Origin: Aliarcobacter trophiarum LMG 25534
GTDB lineage: Bacteria; Campylobacterota; Campylobacteria; Campylobacterales; Arcobacteraceae
Direction of reading: 5' to 3'
DNA length: 64,000 bases
Assembly: GCF_003355515.1 (NCBI RefSeq)
Contig: NZ_CP031367.1
Span: forward strand, 372,001-436,000
Each line of letters begins with the position of its first letter. Position 1 is the stretch's first letter. Shown in pieces: positions 10,058-18,773 of this stretch. The notes beneath the pieces were generated by a model. That model had not been told where the DNA came from and did not search any database. It saw only the letters and a list, made by a program, of their open reading frames with translations. The position numbers were made by a program, and so were the translations under genes.

Positions 10058-11323
10058 ATGAAAAAAATATTTTTGTTAATATCTATATTTATTAGTTCTG
10101 TTTTTGCAGAAGTTGATGGACACTTAGATATTGTGAAAAAAGGTATGGTTTTACCAAAAATTGGTATTTCTATTGCTAGTGATAGTTTAGAAAGAGATAC
10201 TTTAAGTAAGATAAAAAAAGCACTTACAGATGATTTTAATGTAAGTGGGCATTTTGAAGTTGCAAATATTTCATCTGTATCAGCTTATGATAGTTTACCA
10301 GATATTTTAGGTTTATCTAATCAAGGTGTAAATCTGTTTGTAAACCTTTCAGCAAAAAAAGATACAAATGGTAATTATACTTTAATGACAAAGTTATATG
10401 ATATAAATTCAAGAGCATTGGTTTTAGAAAAAAATTATACAACTTCACTTGAAGAGAGATTTGTATTTTTAGCTCATAAAGCGGCAATTTCTATAAATGA
10501 TCATTTTAAAGCTCCTAGTATCTCTTGGATGGATAGATTTGTAGTGTTTTCAGTTTATGAGGCTTCAGGAAAAGCAGATATTATGATAGGAGATTATACT
10601 TTAACTTATAAAAAAAGAGTTGTAAGTGGTGGTCTTAATATCTTTCCTAAATGGGCAGATAAAGAGCAAAAAACTATCTATTATACATCATACAACTATA
10701 AAAAACCAACTTTAGTTAAATTAAATATTTATAATAGAAGCAAAGATGTTATCATGGATTCAGATGGAATGTTAGCTTGTTCAGATGTAAATGCTGATGG
10801 AACTAAACTTTTAATAACTGCATCACCAACAGGGCAGCCAGATATATTCTTATATGATACAAGAACAAGAGCAAAAAAACAGATAACAACTTATAGTGGA
10901 ATTGATGTTGGTGGACAATTTGTTGAAAATGATAGCAAAATTGTATTTGTATCTGATAGATTAGGAAACCCAAATATTTTTGCTCAAACTATTGGTTCAA
11001 GTGGTGTTGAGAGATTAGTTTTCCATAGCAACAATAATTCATCTGTTACTTCAAGTGGAAATAATGTGATTTTTAGTAGTAAAGATGCAAGTAATGAGTT
11101 AGGGAAAAGCTTTAATTTATATCTGATTTCTACAAAATCAGATAGCTTAAAAAGATTAACTTCAAGTGGAATAAATCAGTTTCCAAAGTTCTCAACTGAT
11201 GGACAAAGTGTACTATTTTTGAAAACAGATGGTACGAGCTCTATAGGAATTATAAGATTAGAACATAATAAGTCTTTTCTATTCCCACTTACAGGGAAAA
11301 GAATTCAATCTATAGATTGGTAA
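10058..11323 (+). CDS. tolB: Tol-Pal system beta-propeller protein TolB
   Basis: Periplasmic protein that binds Pal and TolA. It has a 421-residue length, a cleavable signal peptide (about 1-17, MKKIFLLISIFISSVFA), an N-terminal alpha/beta domain, and a C-terminal beta-propeller with WD40-like TolB repeats such as IVFVSDRLGNPNIF and INQFPKFSTDGQSVLFL. It starts 3 bases after tolA. After the stop there is a strong hairpin before pal. Confidence 0.95.
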   Translation: MKKIFLLISIFISSVFAEVDGHLDIVKKGMVLPKIGISIASDSLERDTLSKIKKALTDDFNVSGHFEVANISSVSAYDSLPDILGLSNQGVNLFVNLSAKKDTNGNYTLMTKLYDINSRALVLEKNYTTSLEERFVFLAHKAAISINDHFKAPSISWMDRFVVFSVYEASGKADIMIGDYTLTYKKRVVSGGLNIFPKWADKEQKTIYYTSYNYKKPTLVKLNIYNRSKDVIMDSDGMLACSDVNADGTKLLITASPTGQPDIFLYDTRTRAKKQITTYSGIDVGGQFVENDSKIVFVSDRLGNPNIFAQTIGSSGVERLVFHSNNNSSVTSSGNNVIFSSKDASNELGKSFNLYLISTKSDSLKRLTSSGINQFPKFSTDGQSVLFLKTDGTSSIGIIRLEHNKSFLFPLTGKRIQSIDW

Positions 11324-11331
11324 AATTGTAA

Positions 11332-11354
11332 TTTTAGAGCTTTTAGCTCTAAAA
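11332..11354 (+). other. Perfect 10-bp hairpin between tolB and pal
   Basis: Arms at 11332-11341 (TTTTAGAGCT) and 11345-11354 with a 3-base loop. A poly-A run and not a T tract follows, so it is not a standard intrinsic terminator. It could be an RNA processing or stabilising hairpin separating tolB and pal messages, or a weak terminator. Confidence 0.55.
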
Positions 11355-11465
11355 TAAAAAAAGATAGTTTCTACTGAAAATATCTTAAAAATTATAAAAA
11401 ATATAAACAACAATTAAGTTTCACTTTAGTAATATTCTGTGAAAATTTTATTTTAAGGAAAAATA

Positions 11466-11987
11466 ATGAAAAAGTTAGGTCTTTATTCTGTTTTAGTTTC
11501 AGCTTTACTATTTACTACAGGTTGTAGTGAAAAAAATGCTGATGTAAATGATGTTGTTGCTCCATCTACTGCTCCTGTTGAAGCAGCTATTCAAGATGGT
11601 ACTCTTTTAGAGAGAGCTGGAAATGGAAACTATTATATGATTAATGGTCAAAGAGTTTTAATTGAGCATGTTTATTTTGATTTTGACAAATACAATTTAA
11701 CACCTGCAAATAAAGACAAGGCTGTAAGTAACTCTTCTAAACTTTCACAAGTTTCTTCTGATACTACAATTAAAGTATTTGGAAACACTGACGAATGGGG
11801 AAGTGATGAGTATAACTATGCATTAGGTTTAAAAAGAGCAAACTCTGTTAAAGATGTTTTAGTAGCAAATGGTGTTACAACTAACGTTACAATGGTATCT
11901 TTAGGTGAAAGCAATCCAGTTTGTACTGAAAAAACTAAAGAGTGCTGGGCACAAAACAGAAGAGTTGAGCACGAATTAGAAAAATAA
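11466..11987 (+). CDS. pal: peptidoglycan-associated lipoprotein Pal
   Basis: Outer-membrane lipoprotein that anchors the outer membrane to peptidoglycan and is the partner of TolB and TolA. The 173-residue precursor has a signal peptide with lipobox TTGC, giving lipidated Cys20. The OmpA-like domain carries YFDFDKYNLTP and the peptidoglycan-binding region NTDEWGSDEYNYALGLKRA. This is the Omp18/Omp19-type lipoprotein of Campylobacterota. It has its own AAGGAA ribosome binding site and a 142-base upstream gap that includes the hairpin at 11332, so an additional promoter is likely. Confidence 0.95.
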   Translation: MKKLGLYSVLVSALLFTTGCSEKNADVNDVVAPSTAPVEAAIQDGTLLERAGNGNYYMINGQRVLIEHVYFDFDKYNLTPANKDKAVSNSSKLSQVSSDTTIKVFGNTDEWGSDEYNYALGLKRANSVKDVLVANGVTTNVTMVSLGESNPVCTEKTKECWAQNRRVEHELEK

Positions 11988-11992
11988 TTTTT

Positions 11993-12922
11993 ATGAAAAA
12001 AATTATACCTTTATTATTCGTAATAACTTCATTAACCGTAGCCGAAGAGGTTTCGGTTTATGGAGCTTCTAACCAAGATAGTTCTTATGGATTATCTGCA
12101 TCTGAAAAACACATACTAAAAAATCAATCAAATATAAGTAATTTATCTTCTAAACTTGAAGAGATTAATAGTTTAGTAAAATCTATTAATGGAAGATTAG
12201 AAGGCTTAGAGTCTACATATGAAGGTGATTCAAGAAAATTGAATGATTTATCTTTAAAATTAAATCAATCTTCAGATTTAGCTTCTAATGAGGCAGTTTC
12301 AAATGCTAGTCAATCAGATTTAAATAGTTTAAAAGCTGCTCTTTCAAAATTAACAACAATGGTTAATAAAATAAATTCAGAATATGTATCTTCTACTGAG
12401 TTAGAAAAAAATATGCAACAATTTGTTACTAGAGAAGAGTTTGAAGCTGTTAAAAAGGCTATGGGTATTAAAACACCACAAGGTTCTTCTAAAACAATAG
12501 TTGAGACAAAAGAGAAAGCAGTTGATACTTCTTCAAGCTCTAATGAGCTAAAAACAGCGGAAGATAGAGCAAAATTTATGGTTGAAGCAAAAAAAGATTA
12601 TGATTCAAAAATATACAATAGTGCCATTCCAAAGTTTGAGAAACTAGTTGAAATAAACTATAAACCTGCTGAAAACAACTACTATTTAGGTGATATGTGG
12701 TTTAAAAGAAAAAAGTATGATCAAGCTATTGTTTATTATAAAAAATCAGCAATGCTAAATGATAAAGCTTCTTATATGCCAACACTACTACTAAATAGTG
12801 GAATATCATTTGAAAATACAAAAGATAAAGATAATGCTAGAAACTTCTATAGTACGTTGATAGAACTTTATCCAAATAGCCAGGAAGCTAAAGTGGCTAA
12901 AACAAATTTAAATAAATTATAA
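11993..12922 (+). CDS. cpoB: Tol-Pal associated periplasmic coiled-coil/TPR protein (CpoB/YbgF-like)
   Basis: Periplasmic 309-residue protein with a signal peptide (about 1-17). A long coiled-coil region covers about 35-150, and a C-terminal TPR domain (about 195-305) has the repeats YNSAIPKFEKLVEINYKPAE and YDQAIVYYKKSAMLNDKAS. This is the layout of CpoB, which couples Tol function to cell-wall synthesis. It starts 5 bases after pal and is followed 11 bases later by slyD. Identity is from architecture and position; the low-complexity middle is not diagnostic. Confidence 0.85.
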   Translation: MKKIIPLLFVITSLTVAEEVSVYGASNQDSSYGLSASEKHILKNQSNISNLSSKLEEINSLVKSINGRLEGLESTYEGDSRKLNDLSLKLNQSSDLASNEAVSNASQSDLNSLKAALSKLTTMVNKINSEYVSSTELEKNMQQFVTREEFEAVKKAMGIKTPQGSSKTIVETKEKAVDTSSSSNELKTAEDRAKFMVEAKKDYDSKIYNSAIPKFEKLVEINYKPAENNYYLGDMWFKRKKYDQAIVYYKKSAMLNDKASYMPTLLLNSGISFENTKDKDNARNFYSTLIELYPNSQEAKVAKTNLNKL

Positions 12923-12933
12923 AAGGAATTAAA

Positions 12934-13551
12934 ATGTCAAATAAAGTAATTGGAATAGAGTATACATTAAAAGATGCAAAAACAGGAGAGCAGCTTGATA
13001 CAAATGTTGGACAAGCTCCACTAGAGTTTGTTTCTGGAAAAGGTCAAATAATAAAAGGACTAGAAGACAAACTTGTAACTATGTCTGCAAATGAAGAGGC
13101 TGATGTTTTAGTTGAAGCTAAAGATGGTTATGGAGAGTATAATCAAGAGGCTATTCAAACTCTTCCAAAAGAGCAATTTGCAGGAATTGAACTTGTTGAG
13201 GGTATGAGTTTATATGGTCAAGGTGAGCATGGTGAAACTATTCAAGTTGTTGTAAAATCTTTTGATGATGCAAATGTAACGATAGATTATAATCACCCAA
13301 TGGCTGGAAAAACTCTAATGTTTACAGTTGCAATTTTAAGTTTAAGAGATGCAACTGAGGAAGAGGTTCAGTCTGGAGTTGTAGGTGGGTTTGCTGCTAT
13401 GGGTGGTGGATGTTGTGGTTCATCATCAGGTGGTGGACATGGTGGTTGTGGATGTGCAAGTGGAAACGATGAGCATGATCATGACCACGGACATAGCCAT
13501 GGTGGTGGATGTGGAACTGGTGGTGGACACGGTGGATGTGGTTGTCACTAA
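12934..13551 (+). CDS. slyD: FKBP-type peptidyl-prolyl isomerase SlyD with metal-binding tail
   Basis: Cytoplasmic prolyl isomerase/chaperone. The FKBP half-domain begins VIGIEYTLKDAKTGEQLDTN and includes PLEFVSGKGQIIKGLE. The insert-in-flap domain follows, and the core resumes at DYNHPMAGKTLMF. From about residue 150 the tail is composed almost only of Gly, His and Cys, with a run of alternating Asp-His. In SlyD proteins such tails bind nickel and deliver it to hydrogenase or urease maturation systems. The 205-residue length is normal for a tailed form. The CpoB stop is 11 bases upstream with AAAAGGAA between. Confidence 0.93.
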   Translation: MSNKVIGIEYTLKDAKTGEQLDTNVGQAPLEFVSGKGQIIKGLEDKLVTMSANEEADVLVEAKDGYGEYNQEAIQTLPKEQFAGIELVEGMSLYGQGEHGETIQVVVKSFDDANVTIDYNHPMAGKTLMFTVAILSLRDATEEEVQSGVVGGFAAMGGGCCGSSSGGGHGGCGCASGNDEHDHDHGHSHGGGCGTGGGHGGCGCH

Positions 13552-13584
13552 GTTATTTACATTAAATAATAAAGATATATAATT

Positions 13585-13614
13585 TTGCCCAAGTGTAGAG
13601 ATACATTTGGGCAA
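13585..13614 (+). terminator. Intrinsic terminator after slyD
   Basis: A 13-bp stem (arms 13585-13597 and 13602-13614, one G-U pair, loop GAGA) with the core TTGCCCAA is followed by TTTAATTTT. It ends the long rightward block before fabD. It also shows that the in-frame ATG at 13607 inside the hairpin is not the fabD start. Confidence 0.8.
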
Positions 13615-13639
13615 TTTAATTTTAAATAAAAGGTTAAGT

Positions 13640-14569
13640 ATGAAAAAAGTAGCTTTTATATTCCCAGGACAAGGAAGTCAAGCAGTAGGAATGGGGAAAG
13701 ATTTTTTTCTTAATAGTGATATTGCAAAAGATATGATAAAAAAAGCCAGTGAAAGATTAAATATAGATTTTGAAAAACTTCTATTTGAAGAGAATGATAA
13801 TCTAGGAAAAACTGAGTTTACACAACCAGCTATTTTACTTGTAAGCTGCATTGCTCTTGAAGTTTTTAAAAGTAAGTGTGATATTAAGCCAGAGTTCGTT
13901 TTAGGGCACTCTTTAGGAGAGTTTTCAGCTTTAGTTGCTGCTGGAGCAATAAACTATTTAGATGCTATAGAGCTAGTTAATAAAAGAGGAACTTTTATGA
14001 ATGAGGCTTGTAGTGGAGCAGGTGCTGGTATGATGGCACTTGTTGGAATTGATGATACTAAAGTTGAAACTATTTGTGAAGATGAGAGAAAAAAAGGTTT
14101 AAAAGTTTGGGCAGCAAACTACAATATGGATGGTCAACTAGTATTAGCAGGTCTTAAAGCAGATTTAGAAAAACTAGTTGATACTTTTAAGAGTGCTGGA
14201 GCAAAAAGAGCATTAGTTCTTGATATGAGTGTTGCATCTCACTGTGAACTTCTTGATAGCGCAGTTGAAAATTTAAAACCGTACTTAATAGAGTTTTTAG
14301 AAGAAAAATTTTCAAATGTAATTTCAAATGTGAGTACTGAAATATATAGTACAAAAGATGAAGCAGTTGACCTTTTATCTTCACAACTTATAAAACCTGT
14401 AAAATATAAACAATCAATAAATGCTCACGATAGTAAAGTTGATTTATATATAGAATTTGGACAAGGTGCAGTTTTAAAAGGTTTAAATAGAAAAATCACA
14501 GATAAGCCAACTTTAAATGTAAATGATATGAAAACTTTAGAAGAAACAATTGAGGCTTTAAATGAATAA
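13640..14569 (+). CDS. fabD: malonyl-CoA:acyl carrier protein transacylase
   Basis: Transfers malonyl groups from CoA to ACP for fatty acid synthesis. The sequence begins MKKVAFIFPGQGSQ, the usual N-terminus. The active-site motif GHSLG is at 89-93 with nucleophile Ser91; a conserved Gln is in the FPGQGSQ loop. The length is 309 residues. I chose ATG 13640 because AAAAGG lies just upstream and the longer frame to 13607 starts inside a terminator stem. The end overlaps mtnN by 8 bases. Confidence 0.95.
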   Translation: MKKVAFIFPGQGSQAVGMGKDFFLNSDIAKDMIKKASERLNIDFEKLLFEENDNLGKTEFTQPAILLVSCIALEVFKSKCDIKPEFVLGHSLGEFSALVAAGAINYLDAIELVNKRGTFMNEACSGAGAGMMALVGIDDTKVETICEDERKKGLKVWAANYNMDGQLVLAGLKADLEKLVDTFKSAGAKRALVLDMSVASHCELLDSAVENLKPYLIEFLEEKFSNVISNVSTEIYSTKDEAVDLLSSQLIKPVKYKQSINAHDSKVDLYIEFGQGAVLKGLNRKITDKPTLNVNDMKTLEETIEALNE

Positions 14570-15260
14570 ATTAGCAATTATGGGAGCTATGCAAGAAGAG
14601 ATAGACCCCCTTTTAGAGTTTTTTAAAGATTACAAAACTATTGAATATGCAGATAATAAGTATTATGAGGTGAACTACAAAGGATTAGATATTGTAATAG
14701 CACACTCAAAAATAGGAAAAGTATTTGCTTCATTAACTGCTTCTACTCTTATTCAAAAATTCTCTTGTGACACTCTACTTTTCTCAGGTGTTGCAGGAGC
14801 TATAAATTCAAAATTAAACATTGGAGATTTAATAGTTGCAACAAAACTTTGCCAACATGATTTAGATATTACAGCTTTTGGACATCCAAATGGATATGTT
14901 CCAGGAGGAAAAGTTTTTATAGATAGTTCAAAAGAACTTTTAGAAGTTGCAAAAAAAGTGGCAAAGAATGAAAATTTAAAAGTAATAGAGGGAGTTATCG
15001 CAACTGGGGATCAGTTTGTTCACTCAAATGAGAGAAAAGAGTTTATAGAAAAAACTTTTAAAGCAGATGCTTTAGAGATGGAAGGAGCCAGTGTTGCAGT
15101 GATTTGTGATGCTTTAGATGTTCCTTTTTTTATTTTAAGAGCAATAAGTGATAGTGCGAATGGTGAAGCAAACTTTGATTTTGATGAGTTCTTAAATAGT
15201 AGTGCAAAAATATCTAGCAATTACTTGGTAAAAATCGTGGAGGAAGTTATAAAAAGGTAG
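14562..15260 (+). CDS. mtnN: 5'-methylthioadenosine/S-adenosylhomocysteine nucleosidase
   Basis: Hydrolyses MTA and SAH to adenine and the thio-ribose, recycling the products of methylation and polyamine synthesis; in Campylobacterota it also serves the futalosine menaquinone route. The 232-residue protein begins KLAIMGAMQEEIDPLL with the catalytic Glu12-type residue. It contains the purine-binding DALEMEGASVAVIC and the catalytic Asp in AISDSAN. It overlaps fabD and is translationally coupled to it, as in C. jejuni pfs. Confidence 0.95.
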   Translation: MNKLAIMGAMQEEIDPLLEFFKDYKTIEYADNKYYEVNYKGLDIVIAHSKIGKVFASLTASTLIQKFSCDTLLFSGVAGAINSKLNIGDLIVATKLCQHDLDITAFGHPNGYVPGGKVFIDSSKELLEVAKKVAKNENLKVIEGVIATGDQFVHSNERKEFIEKTFKADALEMEGASVAVICDALDVPFFILRAISDSANGEANFDFDEFLNSSAKISSNYLVKIVEEVIKR

Positions 15261-15288
15261 TTTAATACTACTTTGTGAATGATTATTC

Positions 15289-15294
15289 TATAAT
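15289..15294 (+). promoter_or_regulatory. Putative -10 element of aspA
   Basis: TATAAT, 27 bases before the aspA ATG, in the short gap after mtnN. In Campylobacterota the -35 box is usually not conserved, and none is seen here. Confidence 0.45.
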
Positions 15295-15320
15295 AATTTA
15301 AAATTTTTTAAAGGATTAAA

Positions 15321-16727
15321 ATGGATAATTTATTTAGAATTGAATATGATTTTTTAGGCGAAATGCAGATAGAAAATGATAAATATTATGGTATTCAAAC
15401 TTTAAGAGCAAAAGAAAACTTTAATATTACAACTATTGGAATAAATCTTTTTCCAAACTTTATAAACTCACTTGCAAAAGTAAAAAAAGCTTGTGCATTA
15501 ACAAATTTTGAATTGGGAGATTTAACTGAAACTCAAAAGAATGCTATTGTTGAAGCTTGTGATAGAATAATTTCTGGAGAGTTTCATGACCAATTTATAG
15601 TTGACCCAATTCAAGGTGGAGCTGGAACTTCAACAAATATGAATGCAAATGAGGTAATAGCAAATATTGCTTTAGAGATTTTGGGCGAAAAAAAAGGTAC
15701 ATATAATATTATTCATCCAAATAATCATGTAAATATGAGCCAATCTACAAATGATGCTTATCCAACAGCTATTAAAATCACACTTTATGAACTAATTTTT
15801 AAACTACAAGATAGTTTAAAAATTTTAAGAGATGCTTTTTATGGGAAAGCAGTAGAGTTTAAAGATATTTTAAAAATGGGGCGAACTCAACTTCAAGATG
15901 CAGTTCCTATGACTTTGGGGCAAGAGTTCAAAACTTATGCAACAATGATAGATGATGATATTTTAAGATTAGCAAAAGCACAAAATACTTTAAAAGAGGT
16001 AAACCTAGGAGCAACTGCTATAGGAACTGGAATAAATACAAAACCAGAGTATCAAGAGCTTGTAATAAAAAACTTAAGACTAGTAACTGGAACAGATTAT
16101 TATATGGCAAATGATATGATAGAAGCAACTCAAGATACTAGTACTTTTGTTCAAATATCTGGAAGATTTAAATCAATTGCTATAAAAGTTTCAAAAATTT
16201 GTAATGATTTAAGGCTTTTAAGTAGTGGACCAAGAGCTGGATTAAATGAGATTAATCTTCCACCAATGCAACCAGGAAGTTCAATAATGCCAGGGAAAGT
16301 AAATCCAGTTATGCCAGAAGTTGTAAATCAAGTTGCATTTGATGTAATTGGTGCTGATGTTACAATCTCAATGGCAAGTGAACATGGGCAACTTCAACTA
16401 AATGTTTTTGAACCAATTATTGCTTATAAACTATTTATCTCTATAAATATGATGAGAAGAGCTTTTGAAAGTTTAGCTGAAAAATGTATCAAAGGAATAA
16501 CTGCAAACCCTGAAATTTGTATGAATAATGTTTTAAACTCTGCAACTTTAGTAACTTCTTTAAACCCAATTTTGGGATATGAGAAGAGTTCAGCTGTTGC
16601 AAAAGAGGCACTAAAAACTGGAAAAAGAGTTTATGATATTTTATTAGAGCAAAAACTTTTTACTGAAAAAGAGCTAGAAGAGTTGTTGCAACCAAAGAAT
16701 ATGGTTCATAACTATGACAAAATCTAA
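15321..16727 (+). CDS. aspA: aspartate ammonia-lyase
   Basis: Converts aspartate to fumarate and ammonia, feeding amino acids into respiration. It is a 468-residue fumarase/aspartase superfamily protein. The signature GSSIMPGKVNPVMPE is near 320-334 with the catalytic serine in the SS loop. The conserved blocks GGAGTSTNMNANE and HVNMSQSTND point to aspartase, not fumarase or argininosuccinate lyase. An AAAGGA site precedes the ATG. The last 14 bases overlap the asparaginase-like gene, a logical pairing because asparaginase produces aspartate. Confidence 0.95.
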   Translation: MDNLFRIEYDFLGEMQIENDKYYGIQTLRAKENFNITTIGINLFPNFINSLAKVKKACALTNFELGDLTETQKNAIVEACDRIISGEFHDQFIVDPIQGGAGTSTNMNANEVIANIALEILGEKKGTYNIIHPNNHVNMSQSTNDAYPTAIKITLYELIFKLQDSLKILRDAFYGKAVEFKDILKMGRTQLQDAVPMTLGQEFKTYATMIDDDILRLAKAQNTLKEVNLGATAIGTGINTKPEYQELVIKNLRLVTGTDYYMANDMIEATQDTSTFVQISGRFKSIAIKVSKICNDLRLLSSGPRAGLNEINLPPMQPGSSIMPGKVNPVMPEVVNQVAFDVIGADVTISMASEHGQLQLNVFEPIIAYKLFISINMMRRAFESLAEKCIKGITANPEICMNNVLNSATLVTSLNPILGYEKSSAVAKEALKTGKRVYDILLEQKLFTEKELEELLQPKNMVHNYDKI

Positions 16728-17214
16728 AATAACAGTTATAAATACAGGAGGTACTTTTAATAAAAGGTACAATCCTTTAAGTGGAGAACTTGAAGTGCCA
16801 AAAGATGCTTTGGCACTTCAAGAGATAATAAACTATTCATATAATATTGAGTTTGAACTTATAAATATAATCTCTAAAGATAGTTTAGAGATGAATAATT
16901 TTGATAGAAATTTGATAGTACAACATATACAAAATTGTAAAAATGAAAATATTATTATAGTTCATGGTACAGATACTATGGATTTAACAGCATCTTTTAT
17001 AGATGAAAAGATAGAAGATAAAACTATAATACTAACAGGTTCTATGCTTCCTATGTCTATAAACAAAGTTGAAGCTACTTTAAACTTTTCACAGGCTATT
17101 GGTTTTTTTAATGCAAGTCCTAAAAGTGGTCTATATATCTCAATGCATGGAAGTGTAAAAAACTATAAAAAACTTAAAAAAAATAGAGAGTTAGGGCAGT
17201 TTTTAGAAATATAA
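16714..17214 (+). CDS. asparaginase N-terminal-domain protein (half-length)
   Basis: Contains only the N-terminal domain of type I/II L-asparaginases: 166 residues against about 330 normally. Both catalytic triads are recognisable: TGGTF at 11-15 with the nucleophile Thr14, and HGTDTM at 84-89 with Thr86-Asp87. LTGSMLPMS follows at about 112. The C-terminal domain that completes the dimer interface is absent. No continuation exists downstream, since a leftward gene starts within 40 bases. It overlaps aspA by 14 bases. It may work as an oligomer of half-units, have another amide substrate, or be inactive. Confidence 0.8.
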   Translation: MTKSKITVINTGGTFNKRYNPLSGELEVPKDALALQEIINYSYNIEFELINIISKDSLEMNNFDRNLIVQHIQNCKNENIIIVHGTDTMDLTASFIDEKIEDKTIILTGSMLPMSINKVEATLNFSQAIGFFNASPKSGLYISMHGSVKNYKKLKKNRELGQFLEI

Positions 17215-17248
17215 ATTTAAAAAATAAGAACTCCTTCTCTTTTAGTAT

Positions 17249-17668
17249 TTAAATATCAAAAAATTCTCCATCAACATATAACCAAATACTATTCTTTTTT
17301 AAAAATCTACTTTTTTCAATAAATGAGATATCTTTTTTATTTTGAAATAAATGTGCTTTAAATTTCACAAAACTTTCAACTTCTCCATCTATAAAATCCA
17401 AAATTTCAAGTTTATTGAAATTTGTATTTTTACAAAAGAATTTAATGTCATTTTCCCAAGATAAGGTATCTAAAGTGAAATCAGAGTTGTTTTTATCTGT
17501 TGTTTTTATAATATAATCACTTCTAAAAAAGGCAAAAGCACTAAATCTTGATTTCATAAGCTCTAAAGCAGTTGCTGGACTTTTTATCTCGTCATGAAAA
17601 ACTTTACAACATTTTTTATACTTTATTAAACTTCCACAAGGGCAAAGAGAGTTTACACTAAATTTCAA
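17249..17668 (-). CDS. YchJ family SEC-C metal-binding protein
   Basis: A 139-residue protein of the YchJ/UPF0225 type. The N-terminal SEC-C zinc motif is CPCGSLIKYKKCC at about 9-21. The following NTF2-like domain has the family pattern ALELMKSRFSAFAFFRSDYI, then DFTLDTLSWENDI, and ends WLYVDGEFFDI. The biochemical function of the family is unknown. It is convergent with the asparaginase-like gene and transcribed divergently from ppaC. Confidence 0.85.
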   Translation of the reverse strand: MKFSVNSLCPCGSLIKYKKCCKVFHDEIKSPATALELMKSRFSAFAFFRSDYIIKTTDKNNSDFTLDTLSWENDIKFFCKNTNFNKLEILDFIDGEVESFVKFKAHLFQNKKDISFIEKSRFLKKNSIWLYVDGEFFDI

Positions 17669-17754
17669 AACATTCCTTTATATTAAAATATTTAAACTAA
17701 ACTACATAAAATTATTAAAGTTTTAATTTTAAAAGAAATTTACCTCTTTTTAGA

Positions 17755-17760
17755 TAAAAT
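17755..17760 (+). promoter_or_regulatory. Putative -10 element of ppaC
   Basis: GATAAAAT context (hexamer TAAAAT), 44 bases before the ppaC ATG and inside the divergent gap with the YchJ gene. Confidence 0.35.
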
Positions 17761-17803
17761 CCATATTCAAAAATAAAAAATAAGATAAAAAAGGATAAAA
17801 GCT

Positions 17804-18724
17804 ATGGCTTTATATACATGTGGACATATTATTCCAGATTCAGACTCTGTTTGTTCAGCTATCTCTTTAGCATATTTACTAAATAAAATTGGTCGTTCTG
17901 CGACTCCTGCTAGACAAGGTGAGTTAAATCCAGAGACAAAATTTATTTTAGATAAGTTTGGTTTTGAAGCACCAATTCTTAAAACATCTTTTGAAGGTGA
18001 TGAATTATTTATTACAGATTATTCAGATTTAGCACAAGCTCCAAATGATATGGATAAAACAACAGTTGTAGGAATTGTTGATCATCATAAGCTTGGAGAC
18101 ATTACAACTTCAGCACCTTTAGAGTGTTGGATAAGACCTGTTGGTTGTACAAATACAATTGTAAAAGAGATGTATGATTATCATAAAGTCGAAATTCCAG
18201 CAAATATTGCAGCTATTATGATGTGTGCGATTTTATCAGATACAGTTATTTTCAAATCTCCAACATGTACTCCACTTGATATTCAAGTAGTAAGAGAACT
18301 ATCACAAATTTGTGGTATTGAAGATTTTGGAGCTTTAGGTATGGAGATGTTTAAAGTAAAATCACAAGTTTTAGGAACTCCTATAAGAGAGCTTGTTTTA
18401 AGAGATTATAAAAATTTTGATATGCATGGAAAAAAAGTTGGAGTAGGGCAACTTGAAGTTGTTGATGGTTCAGTTTTTGATAGTGTAAAAGCTGATTTAA
18501 TGGCAGATATACAAAAAGTTAAAGATGAACAAAACTTGCATACAGTTGCACTGCTTTTAACTGATATTATGAAAGAAGGAAGTGAAGTTTTAGTTGTTTC
18601 TGATGATACAACTATTTTTGAAAAAGCATTCTCTTGTAAGCTAGATAATGGAAAAGTTTGGTTAGATGGATGTTTAAGTAGAAAAAAACAGATTATTCCT
18701 TTCTTAGAACCTGCATTTGCTTAA
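17804..18724 (+). CDS. ppaC: manganese-dependent inorganic pyrophosphatase
   Basis: Family II pyrophosphatase of the DHH superfamily that hydrolyses PPi to drive biosynthesis. The 306-residue protein carries the metal site GHIIPDSDS (His8, Asp12, Asp14) and the DHHK motif with D93-H94-H95. The C-terminal DHHA2 domain ends with SRKKQIIPFLEPAF, which supplies the substrate-binding RKKQ. An AAAAGGA site is just upstream of the ATG, and a clear terminator follows the stop. Confidence 0.95.
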   Translation: MALYTCGHIIPDSDSVCSAISLAYLLNKIGRSATPARQGELNPETKFILDKFGFEAPILKTSFEGDELFITDYSDLAQAPNDMDKTTVVGIVDHHKLGDITTSAPLECWIRPVGCTNTIVKEMYDYHKVEIPANIAAIMMCAILSDTVIFKSPTCTPLDIQVVRELSQICGIEDFGALGMEMFKVKSQVLGTPIRELVLRDYKNFDMHGKKVGVGQLEVVDGSVFDSVKADLMADIQKVKDEQNLHTVALLLTDIMKEGSEVLVVSDDTTIFEKAFSCKLDNGKVWLDGCLSRKKQIIPFLEPAFA

Positions 18725-18754
18725 GATATAAAAGCTTAAAAGCTTTTATATCTT
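18723..18754 (+). terminator. Intrinsic terminator after ppaC
   Basis: Perfect 14-bp stem (arms 18723-18736 and 18741-18754, loop TAAA) immediately at the ppaC stop, followed by ACTTTCTTT. The A/T-rich arms are symmetric. Confidence 0.75.
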
Positions 18755-18773
18755 ACTTTCTTTAGGAGATAAA

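Noticed and set aside
13385-13614. Open frames in other phases and on the minus strand over the slyD tail
   Set aside because: They arise from the repetitive Gly/His/Cys codons and have no start signals or recognisable protein character.
13607-13639. Upstream in-frame ATG extending fabD by 11 codons
   Set aside because: It lies inside a terminator stem and lacks a ribosome binding site; the family N-terminus matches the ATG at 13640.
17215-17248. Possible continuation of asparaginase after a frameshift
   Set aside because: Only 34 bases precede a convergent gene, too short for a C-terminal domain.
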